Positions 8,192-15,512 of a stretch of DNA of 26,455 nt are shown in pieces. The DNA is from DATDMG01 sp036518955 (GTDB taxonomy: Bacteria; Actinomycetota; Actinomycetes; Actinomycetales; Kineosporiaceae). Position numbers and translations under genes: made by a program. Numbering within the stretch: position 1 is the first letter of the stretch; each line of letters starts with the position of its first letter. Where the stretch lies: the NCBI GenBank assembly GCA_036518955.1, contig DATDMG010000104.1, forward strand, positions 1 to 26,455, given 5' to 3'. The notes beneath the pieces are model-generated. The model saw nothing but the letters and a program-made list of their open reading frames with translations, did no database searches and was not told the DNA's origin.

Positions 8192-8233
8192 TTGGGTAGC
8201 CCTTCCCTTCGGAAGTAAGGTTTGCCTACCCAA
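8192..8233. repeat. Inverted repeat TTGGGTAG / CTACCCAA in the GNAT-NAS promoter
   Basis: Perfect 8-bp arms at 8192-8199 and 8226-8233 enclose 26 bp. The right arm lies inside the iron box (8216-8234); the left arm lies toward the GNAT start codon. It may mark a second, weaker half-site for the same regulator, or form a leader-RNA stem. Confidence 0.6.
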
Positions 8234-8234
8234 A
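8216..8234 (-). promoter_or_regulatory. DtxR/IdeR-type iron box upstream of the GNAT-NAS operon
   Basis: Read on the minus strand the 19-mer TTTGGGTAGGCAAACCTTA matches TWAGGTWAGSCTWACCTWA at 16 of 19 positions (mismatches at 3, 6 and 12), keeping both ends and the central AGGC. It starts 51 bp before the GNAT start codon. The predicted effect is derepression of the acetyltransferase and nicotianamine synthase when iron is scarce. It is weaker than the box at 2555, so binding needs a test. Confidence 0.62.
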
Positions 8235-8402
8235 CTCGCTGGTGGATTGAGTACGATGTCGTAGTCGTGGTGGTTACGGCGACCCGTGGGCAGGCCCGGC
8301 GTGGCCGCCTGATCGTCGACCGGCCCGCCCCATCCGGGTCGCCGCCCCCCATGAGCGCGAGGCGACGGACGACCGCTCACGCGCCCACGTGATCGCGTCG
8401 CC

Positions 8403-8438
8403 CGCTGGCTGCCCGGCGTCCGCTGGCTGCCCGGCGTC
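8403..8438. repeat. Tandem direct repeat, 2 x 18 bp
   Basis: CGCTGGCTGCCCGGCGTC occurs twice without mismatch (8403-8420, 8421-8438), just beyond the stop codon of the PadR gene. Being a multiple of three it keeps any frame open. It probably arose by slippage; no function is evident. Confidence 0.8.
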
Positions 8439-8448
8439 GCCCGCCGGC

Positions 8449-8766
8449 TCACCAGGCACCCCGCAACTGCCCGCGACGCGCGGTACGGGTGCCCGCCTCG
8501 CTGGTCGCGAGTTCCTGCGCCAGCTGGGCGCCGGCACCGGTCAGCCGGTACAGGTGCCGAGCCGGGCGACCGGCCGGCGCCTCGGCCTCCCAGGCCGATT
8601 CCAGCAGACCCCGGTCGCACAGCCGCATCAGAATCGGGTACAACGAGCCCGCCTTCACCCCCACCTGCTGCCCCAACTCATAGCCGTACCGCCACCGCGA
8701 CGGTTCGACGGCGAGCGCCATCAGCACGGCGATGGTCTGCGGGGACGGGCGGCGAGGTCGGGTCAC
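8449..8766 (-). CDS. PadR-family transcriptional regulator
   Basis: A 105-residue winged-helix protein. PSPQTIAVLMALAVEPSRWRYGYELGQQVGVKAGSLYPILMRLCDRGLLESAWE is the PadR N-terminal domain; the wing follows with GRPARHLYRLTGAGAQLAQEL. The C-terminal dimerisation helix is short. The GTG start at 8766 lies only 8 nt from the palindrome at 8775-8788, with no Shine-Dalgarno sequence, so the transcript may be leaderless. PadR genes usually sit next to the transporter or membrane protein they control; no such partner follows on this strand, so the target is either itself alone or elsewhere. Confidence 0.87.
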   Translation of the reverse strand: MTRPRRPSPQTIAVLMALAVEPSRWRYGYELGQQVGVKAGSLYPILMRLCDRGLLESAWEAEAPAGRPARHLYRLTGAGAQLAQELATSEAGTRTARRGQLRGAW

Positions 8767-8774
8767 GCCATAAC

Positions 8775-8788
8775 TCTATCTAGATAGA
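8775..8788. promoter_or_regulatory. PadR operator palindrome
   Basis: TCTATCTAGATAGA is a perfect 14-bp palindrome just upstream of the PadR start codon. Its TATCTAGATA core resembles operators of many PadR regulators. It overlaps the likely -10 region, consistent with self-repression. Confidence 0.78.
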
Positions 8789-8860
8789 AAACCCCTCGCG
8801 CGCCGGAGCGGCGGTTTGCCAGGTCGGGCGGTGGTCCGGTCCGGCGGGGGCAGGATCAGC

Positions 8861-9631
8861 TCAGCGCTGGAGGCGGACGGGCGGTGCCGACCCTCCGCGG
8901 CGCACCAGCCAGGCGTCGGTGATGTGGGTGGACATCGCGGCGGAGGCGCCGGGGGCGTCGTGTGCCGCGATCCGTTCATAGATCGACCGGTGGCCACGAT
9001 TGGAGGCGACGCACAGTTCGCGACGTGGCTGGCCCATGTAGCGGGCGGTGTTGACCACCTGGCGCTCCAGGGCCCTCACCACCGCGCGCGCGATTCTGTT
9101 GCCCGACGTCCGCATGATCGTGTCGTGGAACGCCCGGTCCTGAACCGCATAGGCGGCTGCGTCGTCGACCAGGCTATCCATGGTCGCGACCAGCTCGGCG
9201 AGCTCCTTGAGCACCTCGTCGTCGGCGACCCGCGCCGCCACGTGAGCCATGTCGGACTCGAGAAGCCGGCGCGTCGCCACCAGGTCGTCGAGGACGTCGA
9301 GCCCGTCGGCCTCGGCGACGCTCGCCGCCAGGACGAGTTCGTCGAGCATGTTCCACATCGCCGGCGCGGTGACCGAGGTTCCGGATCCCTGACGTACCTG
9401 GACGAGTCCCTTCTCCTGGAGCATCTTGACCGCCTCCCGGACGACGGTTCTGCTCACGTTGAAGCCCTCGCACAGCGCCGGTTCCGGCGGCAGCGCCGAG
9501 CCGGGCGGGTACTGGCCGGCGACGATCCGGCCGACCAGTTCCGCCACCAGGGCGCTGGTCAGGTTCGCCGGTCGGCGTGCCCAGCCCGGGGTGGCCGCAC
9601 CCCGCAGATCGGTCGGCTCCACGGAACCCAT
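8861..9631 (-). CDS. FCD-domain GntR-family regulator of the adjacent sugar-acid locus
   Basis: A 256-residue FadR-subfamily regulator. Residues about 22-90 are the GntR winged helix (ALVAELVGRIVAGQYPPGSALPPEPALCEGFNVSRTVVREAVKML...GSGTSV). Residues about 110-245 are the FCD ligand domain with the metal-binding set D165-x3-H169, H214 (in GHRSIYERI) and H236. FCD regulators usually sense sugar acids or small organic acids. The ATG at 9631 has GGAGG 4-5 nt upstream. It is divergent from the ABC transporter operon starting at 9782, and the 150-bp gap holds a matching palindrome, so it most likely represses that operon until the substrate or a breakdown product arrives. Confidence 0.9.
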   Translation of the reverse strand: MGSVEPTDLRGAATPGWARRPANLTSALVAELVGRIVAGQYPPGSALPPEPALCEGFNVSRTVVREAVKMLQEKGLVQVRQGSGTSVTAPAMWNMLDELVLAASVAEADGLDVLDDLVATRRLLESDMAHVAARVADDEVLKELAELVATMDSLVDDAAAYAVQDRAFHDTIMRTSGNRIARAVVRALERQVVNTARYMGQPRRELCVASNRGHRSIYERIAAHDAPGASAAMSTHITDAWLVRRGGSAPPVRLQR

Positions 9632-9698
9632 CGAACCTCCGCATGGCTGGGACGGGGGAGAGGCGCTCCCGTGCGGAGTATACGACGTCTCCCGATTG

Positions 9699-9723
9699 AC
9701 ATAAGACGTCATACGACTTATGT
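9699..9723. promoter_or_regulatory. FCD/GntR operator between divergent genes
   Basis: An inverted repeat with arms ACATAAGACGTC and TACGACTTATGT around one central base; 10 of 12 arm positions pair. A partial second copy lies at 9677-9690: AGACGTC at 9704-9710 recurs inverted at 9684-9690. The position between the regulator and the transporter genes supports control of both by the regulator at 8861-9631. Confidence 0.7.
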
Positions 9724-9781
9724 TTCGACGCATTCTTGGGTCTCCCGAGCACCCATGGCCCTCGTGGAGGAGTGAGCGTTG

Positions 9782-11146
9782 ATGATGCAGCGACGTGTGT
9801 GGCCCGCCGTCGTCGTGACGGCACTGGCCTTGGCGGGGTGCGGCGGCGGCGGGAGTACGCCTGCCGGGGGGTCGAGTTCGGCCGGCGGCGGGTCGGCGTC
9901 CGCCGGATCCTCGGCGGGCGGTCAGGGGTCCGGCGAGCTGACGGTCTGGGTCGACTCGGTGCGCCTGCCGGTGGCGAAGGCGTATGCCACGGCTCATCCG
10001 AACGCCAAGGTGAACATCGTCACCTTCGATGGCGACGGCAACGGTGCCACCACGCTCCAGACGAAGATCCAACTCTGGAACCGGACCGGCAACGGGTGGC
10101 CGGACGTGATCTTCAGTGAGCAGGTCAACGACCCGGTGTGGATGGCGCAGAAGCCGTTCGAGTTCGCCGCCCCGGTCGAGGGCCTCATCCCGCAGGACCT
10201 GCTGAGCCAGTGGCCGGCGCCCTCGACCGCGCAGTGCACGATCAACGGCACCCAGTACTGCGTGCAGGACAACCTGGCTCAGGTGGTGCTCTGGGTCAAC
10301 AAGAAGTTGATGGACTCGTTCGGCTACACGGTCCCGACGACCTGGCAGCAGTGGGCAGCGCTCGGGCAGAAGGTGGCCACCGAGCACCCGGGCTATATCG
10401 TCGGCAACGTCGGGGACTCCTTCGGCCACTGGATCTACCTGTGGAGCGGCCAGTGCCCGCTGGAGCAGGTGAAAAGCGGCAACAACCTCCTGATCAACTC
10501 GACCGACTCGCACTGCACGCGGATGGCGTCGCTGCTCGACCCGCTGATCAAGAGCGGCGCGGTCCCACCGCTGAGCGTGTTCACCCCTGACTTCGCCAAG
10601 AAGTACGGCGGTGCTGACGACAAGGTCCTGCTGATGCCGGGACCCAGCTGGTACGCACAGGCCCTGTTCGACCAGACGCTGCACCTCCCGGCCGGGCAGA
10701 TCACGGCGGCGGCACCGTTGCAGTGGGAGAACGAGACGCCGGTCACCACCGGTCAGGTCGGCGGAGGTCCGTGGATCATCTCGAAGCACTCCAAGAACAT
10801 CAAGGGCGCCGCGGACTTCGTCATCTGGGCCACCACGGTCTTCAACCCCGAGGGTGCGGAATCCCGGCCGGGCTACCCGGCGTACGCGCCGCTCGCCACC
10901 AGCTGGCTGGCTGCCCAGGCCAAGAACCCGTACTTCGCCGCCGATCCAACTCCGGCGCTCAAAGCGGCCGCCGGCCAGGTCTGGTCGGGGTGGAACCTGG
11001 TGACCTACCCCGACCAGCCGGTGTGGTCCAACACCGTGGTCACCCAGTTGGTGGCCGGTAAGTCGCTGAGCTCCCTGCTGCCCTCGTTCGGCGACGCGCT
11101 CAAGCAGGCGGCGCAGGCGGCCGGGTATGCGGTCGCCCAGAGCTGA
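9782..11146 (+). CDS. ABC transporter sugar-type solute-binding lipoprotein
   Basis: A 454-residue exported lipoprotein. The signal peptide ends in the lipobox LALAGC (Cys about residue 20), followed by a long Gly/Ser linker and the start of the mature domain, GELTVWVDS. Family 1 extracellular solute-binding features follow: VAKAYATAHPNAKVNIVTFDG, PDVIFSEQVNDP, and KNIKGAADFVIWATT in the C-lobe. GGAGGAG at 9766-9772 serves either ATG at 9782 or 9785; an in-frame TTG at 9779 is less likely. It captures the ligand outside the membrane and hands it to the two permeases that follow. Given the FCD regulator and enolase-superfamily enzyme, the ligand is probably a sugar or sugar acid. Confidence 0.9.
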   Translation: MMQRRVWPAVVVTALALAGCGGGGSTPAGGSSSAGGGSASAGSSAGGQGSGELTVWVDSVRLPVAKAYATAHPNAKVNIVTFDGDGNGATTLQTKIQLWNRTGNGWPDVIFSEQVNDPVWMAQKPFEFAAPVEGLIPQDLLSQWPAPSTAQCTINGTQYCVQDNLAQVVLWVNKKLMDSFGYTVPTTWQQWAALGQKVATEHPGYIVGNVGDSFGHWIYLWSGQCPLEQVKSGNNLLINSTDSHCTRMASLLDPLIKSGAVPPLSVFTPDFAKKYGGADDKVLLMPGPSWYAQALFDQTLHLPAGQITAAAPLQWENETPVTTGQVGGGPWIISKHSKNIKGAADFVIWATTVFNPEGAESRPGYPAYAPLATSWLAAQAKNPYFAADPTPALKAAAGQVWSGWNLVTYPDQPVWSNTVVTQLVAGKSLSSLLPSFGDALKQAAQAAGYAVAQS

Positions 11147-12071
11147 CGAGGGGCGTAGGGCTCCTGCACCGACCCGGGTGACGGGCGCTCAGGTCACGCG
11201 CACGCGTGGCCTGGGCGCTGCCCGTGGCGGGACGTTCATCCTGCCGTACCTACCGTTCCTGATCGCGTTCGGGATCCTTCCGGTGCTCTATGCGCTCGAC
11301 CTTGCCGTGACGAACGATGACGGCCGGTGGGTGGGCCTGCGCAACGTCGCCCGGGCGGCCGGCGACTACCGGTTCCTGCCCGCGTTCGAGCACATCCTGC
11401 TCTACACGACCGTCTGGCTCAGTTCCCTGATCGTGCTCGTCGTAGGGCTGGCCCTGCTCCTGCACGGGCGGGCGAACCGGGTCTCCTCGACCTTCCGTTT
11501 CCTGTTCTACCTGCCCGGCGCGCTCGCCGGAGCGTCCTCGGTCCTCGTCTGGCTGTTCATGCTCGACCCGGCGGTCAGTCCCGGATCGTTCCTGCTGCAC
11601 CACGTGCTGGGCTCGGACCTGTTCGTCGAGTCCATCGCGCCCGGGAAGCTGCCGTTCATCTTCGCGATGATCGCTTTCTGGACCGGGGCCGGCGGCTGGA
11701 TCGTCGTCATGTACGGGGCGCTCAACACGATCCCGCACGATCTGGAGGAGGCCGCACGCATCGACGGGGCGGGCGCGGTGACCATCGCGCTCCGCCTGAA
11801 GCTGCCCCTCATCCGCACATGGATCGCGTACATGGTGATCTTGTCCTTCGCGACCGGGACGCAGTTGTTCGTCGAGCCGCAGCTGGTGAACCAGGCCAGC
11901 CTCGGACTGGTCCCGGACACCTGGTCGTCGAACCAGTTGGCTTTCCAGCTGGCCTTCCGGTACGGCGACTTCAACGCCGCGGCGGCCATCGCCGTGGGCC
12001 TGCTGGCGATCGGCCTGCTCGCCGCGGTGCTCGTCGTCACCCGGACCGGACTGTTCAGGACGGAGGACTGA
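11127..12071 (+). CDS. Sugar-type ABC transporter permease 1
   Basis: A 314-residue inner-membrane permease of the MalF/UgpA type. Six membrane helices are visible from about residue 36 to 305. The cytoplasmic EAA loop that contacts the ATPase is L-E-E-A-A-R-I-D-G-A-G (206-216) followed by LKLPLIR. The ATG overlaps the end of the binding-protein gene by 20 bp, so translation is coupled. An in-frame GTG near residue 18 is an alternative start, since the first ~30 residues are hydrophilic. No ATPase gene is in the operon; actinobacteria often use a shared MsiK-type ATPase encoded elsewhere. Confidence 0.92.
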   Translation: MRSPRADEGRRAPAPTRVTGAQVTRTRGLGAARGGTFILPYLPFLIAFGILPVLYALDLAVTNDDGRWVGLRNVARAAGDYRFLPAFEHILLYTTVWLSSLIVLVVGLALLLHGRANRVSSTFRFLFYLPGALAGASSVLVWLFMLDPAVSPGSFLLHHVLGSDLFVESIAPGKLPFIFAMIAFWTGAGGWIVVMYGALNTIPHDLEEAARIDGAGAVTIALRLKLPLIRTWIAYMVILSFATGTQLFVEPQLVNQASLGLVPDTWSSNQLAFQLAFRYGDFNAAAAIAVGLLAIGLLAAVLVVTRTGLFRTED

Positions 12072-12943
12072 TGGAGTTGACGGCGCGCGGCCTGCGTTTC
12101 GTGCTGCTCGCGATGTTCGCGGTCTTCTTCGTGGCTCCCATGCTCTGGCTGATCCTCGCCACGACGAAGTCCGACGCGGCGCTGGTGACGAGCAATCCCT
12201 TCGCGGTCGGCAGCTATCACCAGGTCGTGCAGGCATGGGGTCACCTGGACGCCTTCAGCGACCACCTCTATCGCCGATGGCTGGGCAACTCGCTGGTCTA
12301 CGCGCTGAGCGCCACCGCCATCGTCCTCGCCACGGCGATCCCAGCAGGCTACGGATTGGCGATCGGTCAGTTCCCGGGCCGCCGGCTGGTCCTGATGCTG
12401 ACACTGGTCGTGATGATCATGCCTGCGGCCGCCCTCGTGCTGCCCATCTTCCTCGAGCTCAACGCCCTGCACCTGATCGGGAACGAGCTGTCGGTGATCC
12501 TGCCGTTCGCGTTCTACCCGTTCGGGGTGTACCTCGCCTACATCTACTACGCGTCCGCGATTCCCCGAGAGCTGCTCGACGCGGCACGCGTCGACGGCTG
12601 CGGCGAGTGGTCCACGTTCCGCTACATCGCTCTGCCCCTGGCCAAGCCCGTGGTCGCGCTGGTTCTGTTCTTCAGTTTCGTGGCCGATTGGAACAACTTC
12701 TTCCTTCCGTACGCCGTGCTCGCGGACTCCTCGCAGTACCCGATCCAGGTCGGCCTGTCGGACCTGCTGTCCTCGACGCCCTCGTTCAACCCGGCGGTCG
12801 GCGGGGGCGGCCAGCAGGTGAACATCTTCCGGCCGGAGCTGGCGCTCGCCACGCTGCTCGCCGTCGTCCCCGTCGCGATCGTGTTCATGCTCTCGCAACG
12901 CTCACTCGTGCGGGGACTGGTCGGCGGAGCGGTGAAGGAGTGA
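12071..12943 (+). CDS. Sugar-type ABC transporter permease 2
   Basis: A 290-residue permease of the MalG/UgpE type with about six membrane helices. The EAA motif is E167-L-L-D-A-A-R-V-D-G-C-G-E (167-179), then FRYIALPLAKP. It starts with TGATG, sharing one base with the stop of permease 1. A loop near 232-255 (STPSFNPAVGGGGQQVN) is unusually Gly-rich between the last two helices. It forms the heterodimeric channel with permease 1. The next gene begins 105 bp downstream on the same strand. Confidence 0.92.
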   Translation: MELTARGLRFVLLAMFAVFFVAPMLWLILATTKSDAALVTSNPFAVGSYHQVVQAWGHLDAFSDHLYRRWLGNSLVYALSATAIVLATAIPAGYGLAIGQFPGRRLVLMLTLVVMIMPAAALVLPIFLELNALHLIGNELSVILPFAFYPFGVYLAYIYYASAIPRELLDAARVDGCGEWSTFRYIALPLAKPVVALVLFFSFVADWNNFFLPYAVLADSSQYPIQVGLSDLLSSTPSFNPAVGGGGQQVNIFRPELALATLLAVVPVAIVFMLSQRSLVRGLVGGAVKE

Positions 12944-13048
12944 TCCACAATTCCGGTGACGCGGGGGCGTCCACGCTGGTGTCCCGGGGAATGTTCGAGA
13001 TGACCCCGACCGCTGACGGCGTCAGCGTCGCCCGCACGAGAGGATGAC

Positions 13049-14194
13049 ATGCGCATCGCCGGCTATCGGACCCTGACCACCGTCCAGGCCTGGGGACGCC
13101 CCGTCGGTGACGCGAACGGCGTCTTCGAGGACGGCGTCCTGAGGGTCGAGCTCGTGCTGGTGGACACCGACGAGGGCATCACCGGAGTCGGGATGGGATC
13201 CCACACCGACGTGTCCCGGGTCTTTCCCGCGATCGAGGGAGAGGATCCACGCGCCACCACCGCCCTGTACGACAGGATGCTGCGCCAGACCTTCAAGAGC
13301 GGTCACAACGGAGCGGTCTTCGGGACTATCGGGGCGCTGGACGCTGCGCTCTGGGACATCAAGGCGAAGGCTGCCGGGCAGCCGCTGTGGCGGCTGCTCG
13401 GCGGGCGCGACCGGGTGGTCCCGGTCTACGCTTCCGGGCTCGACATCGCACTGTCCGACGACCAGCTCGCGTCGGTGTACGCCGCGTACGCCGAGCGAGG
13501 GCTGCGGGCCGCCAAGCTCAAGGGCGGCCTGGACGTGCATCGGGATCGAACCAGGCTGTCGATCGTGCGCGACGTGCTCACCGCGGCCCACCCGAGATCC
13601 TGTCCCGGTCTGATGCTCGATGCCAACGAGTCGTGGAGCCGCAAGCACGCCGTCCGGCACGTGGCCGCGCTGGAGCAGACCATGGACCTGATCTGGGTCG
13701 AGGAGCCGGTGCGACGCTGGGACGTCGAGGGCATGGTCGCCGTCGGGCGCGGTGTGCGAGCTTCTATCGCCACTGGTGAGAACCTCACCGGCCTCGAACA
13801 GTTCCGTCCGCTCCTGGCGGCGGGGGCGGTGGACGTCGTCCAGACCGCCTCCGTCTGGGGCGTCACCCATTTCCTGCGGGTCGCGGCGCTGGCTCACGCC
13901 CACGACCTGCCGGTGAGCCCCATCGGCACCACTCCGGTGTGCCTGGCGCATGCCGCCACCGCAGTGCCCAACCACATGGTCACAGAGCTCCAGGACCTCA
14001 ACCCCCCGACCGGTCTGAGCCTGGACCTGAGCGTTCAGGACGGCTGCATCGTCCTGGGCGAAGAGCCCGGTCTGGGGATCGGCGTGGACCTGGAGGCGAT
14101 GTCCCGGGTCGACGTGAGCGGTGCGCCTCGGACGACCGGGCCACACATCAGACCCGCCCATGCCGGCCACCGTCTCGACGGCCACGATGGGTGA
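13049..14194 (+). CDS. Enolase-superfamily (mandelate racemase/MLE) enzyme, sugar-acid dehydratase-like
   Basis: A 381-residue enzyme. The N-terminal capping domain (1-125) is followed by a beta/alpha barrel. The K156-L-K158 motif supplies one active-site base. Mg ligands are D191 (MLDANES), E218 (WVEEP) and E244 (TGENL). In mandelate racemase-group enzymes a His/Asp dyad supplies the opposite base; here the equivalent sites read VVQTASVWG (Asp to Ala, about 267) and SPIGTT (His to Ile, about 292), so the dyad seems absent. The substrate is therefore uncertain; the transporter and FCD regulator suggest a sugar acid, consumed by dehydration or epimerisation. The ATG follows GAGAGGATGAC. The last ~20 residues (His/Gly/Arg-rich) are probably disordered. 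Confidence 0.87.
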   Translation: MRIAGYRTLTTVQAWGRPVGDANGVFEDGVLRVELVLVDTDEGITGVGMGSHTDVSRVFPAIEGEDPRATTALYDRMLRQTFKSGHNGAVFGTIGALDAALWDIKAKAAGQPLWRLLGGRDRVVPVYASGLDIALSDDQLASVYAAYAERGLRAAKLKGGLDVHRDRTRLSIVRDVLTAAHPRSCPGLMLDANESWSRKHAVRHVAALEQTMDLIWVEEPVRRWDVEGMVAVGRGVRASIATGENLTGLEQFRPLLAAGAVDVVQTASVWGVTHFLRVAALAHAHDLPVSPIGTTPVCLAHAATAVPNHMVTELQDLNPPTGLSLDLSVQDGCIVLGEEPGLGIGVDLEAMSRVDVSGAPRTTGPHIRPAHAGHRLDGHDG

Positions 14195-14873
14195 TGACGA
14201 CCTGGTCCGCGTGCAACGGGATAGGTGCCTGGATCCGGGCAGCGTGAGGCGGGTCCCGGCGGTTGAAGGTCAGGTCGCGTGGATCCAGGGATGGGTAGTT
14301 GTCCCAGCGGGTGATTGGCCGGTCCTCACTCCACGATCCGCTCCAACGCCTTGGCCGGCCCGCAGCCAGCGGCGGGCTCACAGCAAGCCCCAAACATATT
14401 TGGCTACCAGGCGCACCCACCGACACGCCGAAACCCGGACACCCCGCCCGCCAGCAGCGCCGATGGGAGATCTATTAGGTTACCTCCGCGTCACAGCGTG
14501 TTCTGAGGTGGCGAACTTCACAGCGCGGGGGCCAGGGAAACGATTCGAAACCAGCGTGAAATTTGGGCAGGGATCTGGCAACGCTCTCGATCGCGGGGTG
14601 AAATCCTAGCGTCATGTCTTGCGTCGGGTGAAGAGACTCTTGGCGCTGTGTGATGGCCGATCTCAGACTTGGCTGAGTCTTGCGGTTCAGGAGTATTCCC
14701 GCCGGCAGCCATGCGTGGGAATCCTTTTCGATAGGCGGATGGGTAGCCGGGCGAGTACCGCATCGCCCGAGACCCGCAGCGGGGACCGCCTTGGGGCCAC
14801 CCGGTCCTTGGGCTCCCGGAGGGTCTTTTGCCTGTCGGGCCTCCTGTCAGACAGAAGCGAAGGAAGCATGATC
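14195..14873. other. Intergenic region, 679 bp, possible gene remnants
   Basis: This separates the sugar-acid locus from the secreted-protein cluster and should hold the promoter of the latter. On the minus strand, 14160-14320 reads RPITRWDNYPSL then DPPHAARIQAPIPLHADQ, and a different minus frame just beyond (about 14325-14360) ends GPAKALERIVE-stop. Both look like fragments of real proteins without starts, so decayed genes are possible. The half-site-like TTAGGTTACCT at 14476 is not a full iron box. No RNA gene was recognised. Confidence 0.45.
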
Positions 14874-15512
14874 ATGTATGATCGGATATGGCAGTGGAAA
14901 CGGAAGGTCGCGCTGGCGGCGGTGGGTCTCGTGAGCCTGGTCGTGCCGTTGGCGGCAGCGCAGGCGCGGGAGATCTACTGCGCCTCCGATGAGGAGGTCG
15001 CCAATCTGGTCGGCGGCTTCCTGGATGTGATCATGGGTCCGCGGACCCAGATGGTGCAGGACTCCAGCGCCGCGGACGGCCACAGCAGTATCGTGTGGGC
15101 CGGGCAGGCGCAGCGGTGCCCGGCGACGGCGAAGGACTCCTGTCAGGGCAGGGTGGACCACGCCGAGACCGTCTCGTACACCCACATGGTCAGCGTCAGC
15201 GTCGCGGGTGACCTGACGGGCACCGGCACCAGCGCCCACTGGTTGCCGATCCTGGCGGTGTCAACTGGGTACGCCAGGACCAAGGCCACGGCCTTCGACG
15301 TCGCGTTGACCACCAGCATCTCCCCCGGGGAGACCTGGCAGCCGGTGGTCGAGGCCGGCGAAACCTCCGCCCACGGGCACTTCGTCGGCGGTTATCACCA
15401 CGTCGGTGAGGCCGCCCACTGCCACCAGTACGCCCTGGACCCCAAAATGATATTCGGCCAATACGAGGCCAGCCTGAAGGACAACCCCGTGTCCACCTGG
15501 GTACGGCAATGA
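14874..15512 (+). CDS. Exported protein of unknown function, His-rich C-terminal half
   Basis: A 212-residue protein not recognised as a named family. Residues 1-28 are a signal peptide (MYDRIWQWKRKV, then ALAAVGLVSLVVPLAAA) with a likely cut at AQA. The mature part has cysteines near its start (EIYC), in RCPATAKDSC and in HCH. Residues about 100-155 alternate polar and aliphatic residues (VSVSVAGDLTG, LAVSTGYARTKATAFDVALTTSISPG), which suggests long beta-strands; a His-rich run follows (SAHGHFVGGYHH, then AAHCHQ). AAGGAA 8 nt upstream favours the ATG at 14874 over that at 14868. Its stop overlaps the next start (ATGA), so the two genes are coupled. A beta-rich secreted, possibly metal-binding or membrane-active protein is a guess only. 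Confidence 0.72.
   Translation: MYDRIWQWKRKVALAAVGLVSLVVPLAAAQAREIYCASDEEVANLVGGFLDVIMGPRTQMVQDSSAADGHSSIVWAGQAQRCPATAKDSCQGRVDHAETVSYTHMVSVSVAGDLTGTGTSAHWLPILAVSTGYARTKATAFDVALTTSISPGETWQPVVEAGETSAHGHFVGGYHHVGEAAHCHQYALDPKMIFGQYEASLKDNPVSTWVRQ

Noticed and set aside
8126..8451. Gene coupled to the PadR stop (GTGA) continuing to the GNAT promoter
   Set aside because: The frame is Arg/Gly/Pro-rich, contains the tandem repeat, overlaps the iron box and the GNAT start, and has no domain.
14470..14495. TTAGGTTACCTCC as an iron box
   Set aside because: Only the left half fits the DtxR/IdeR consensus; the right half does not pair or match.
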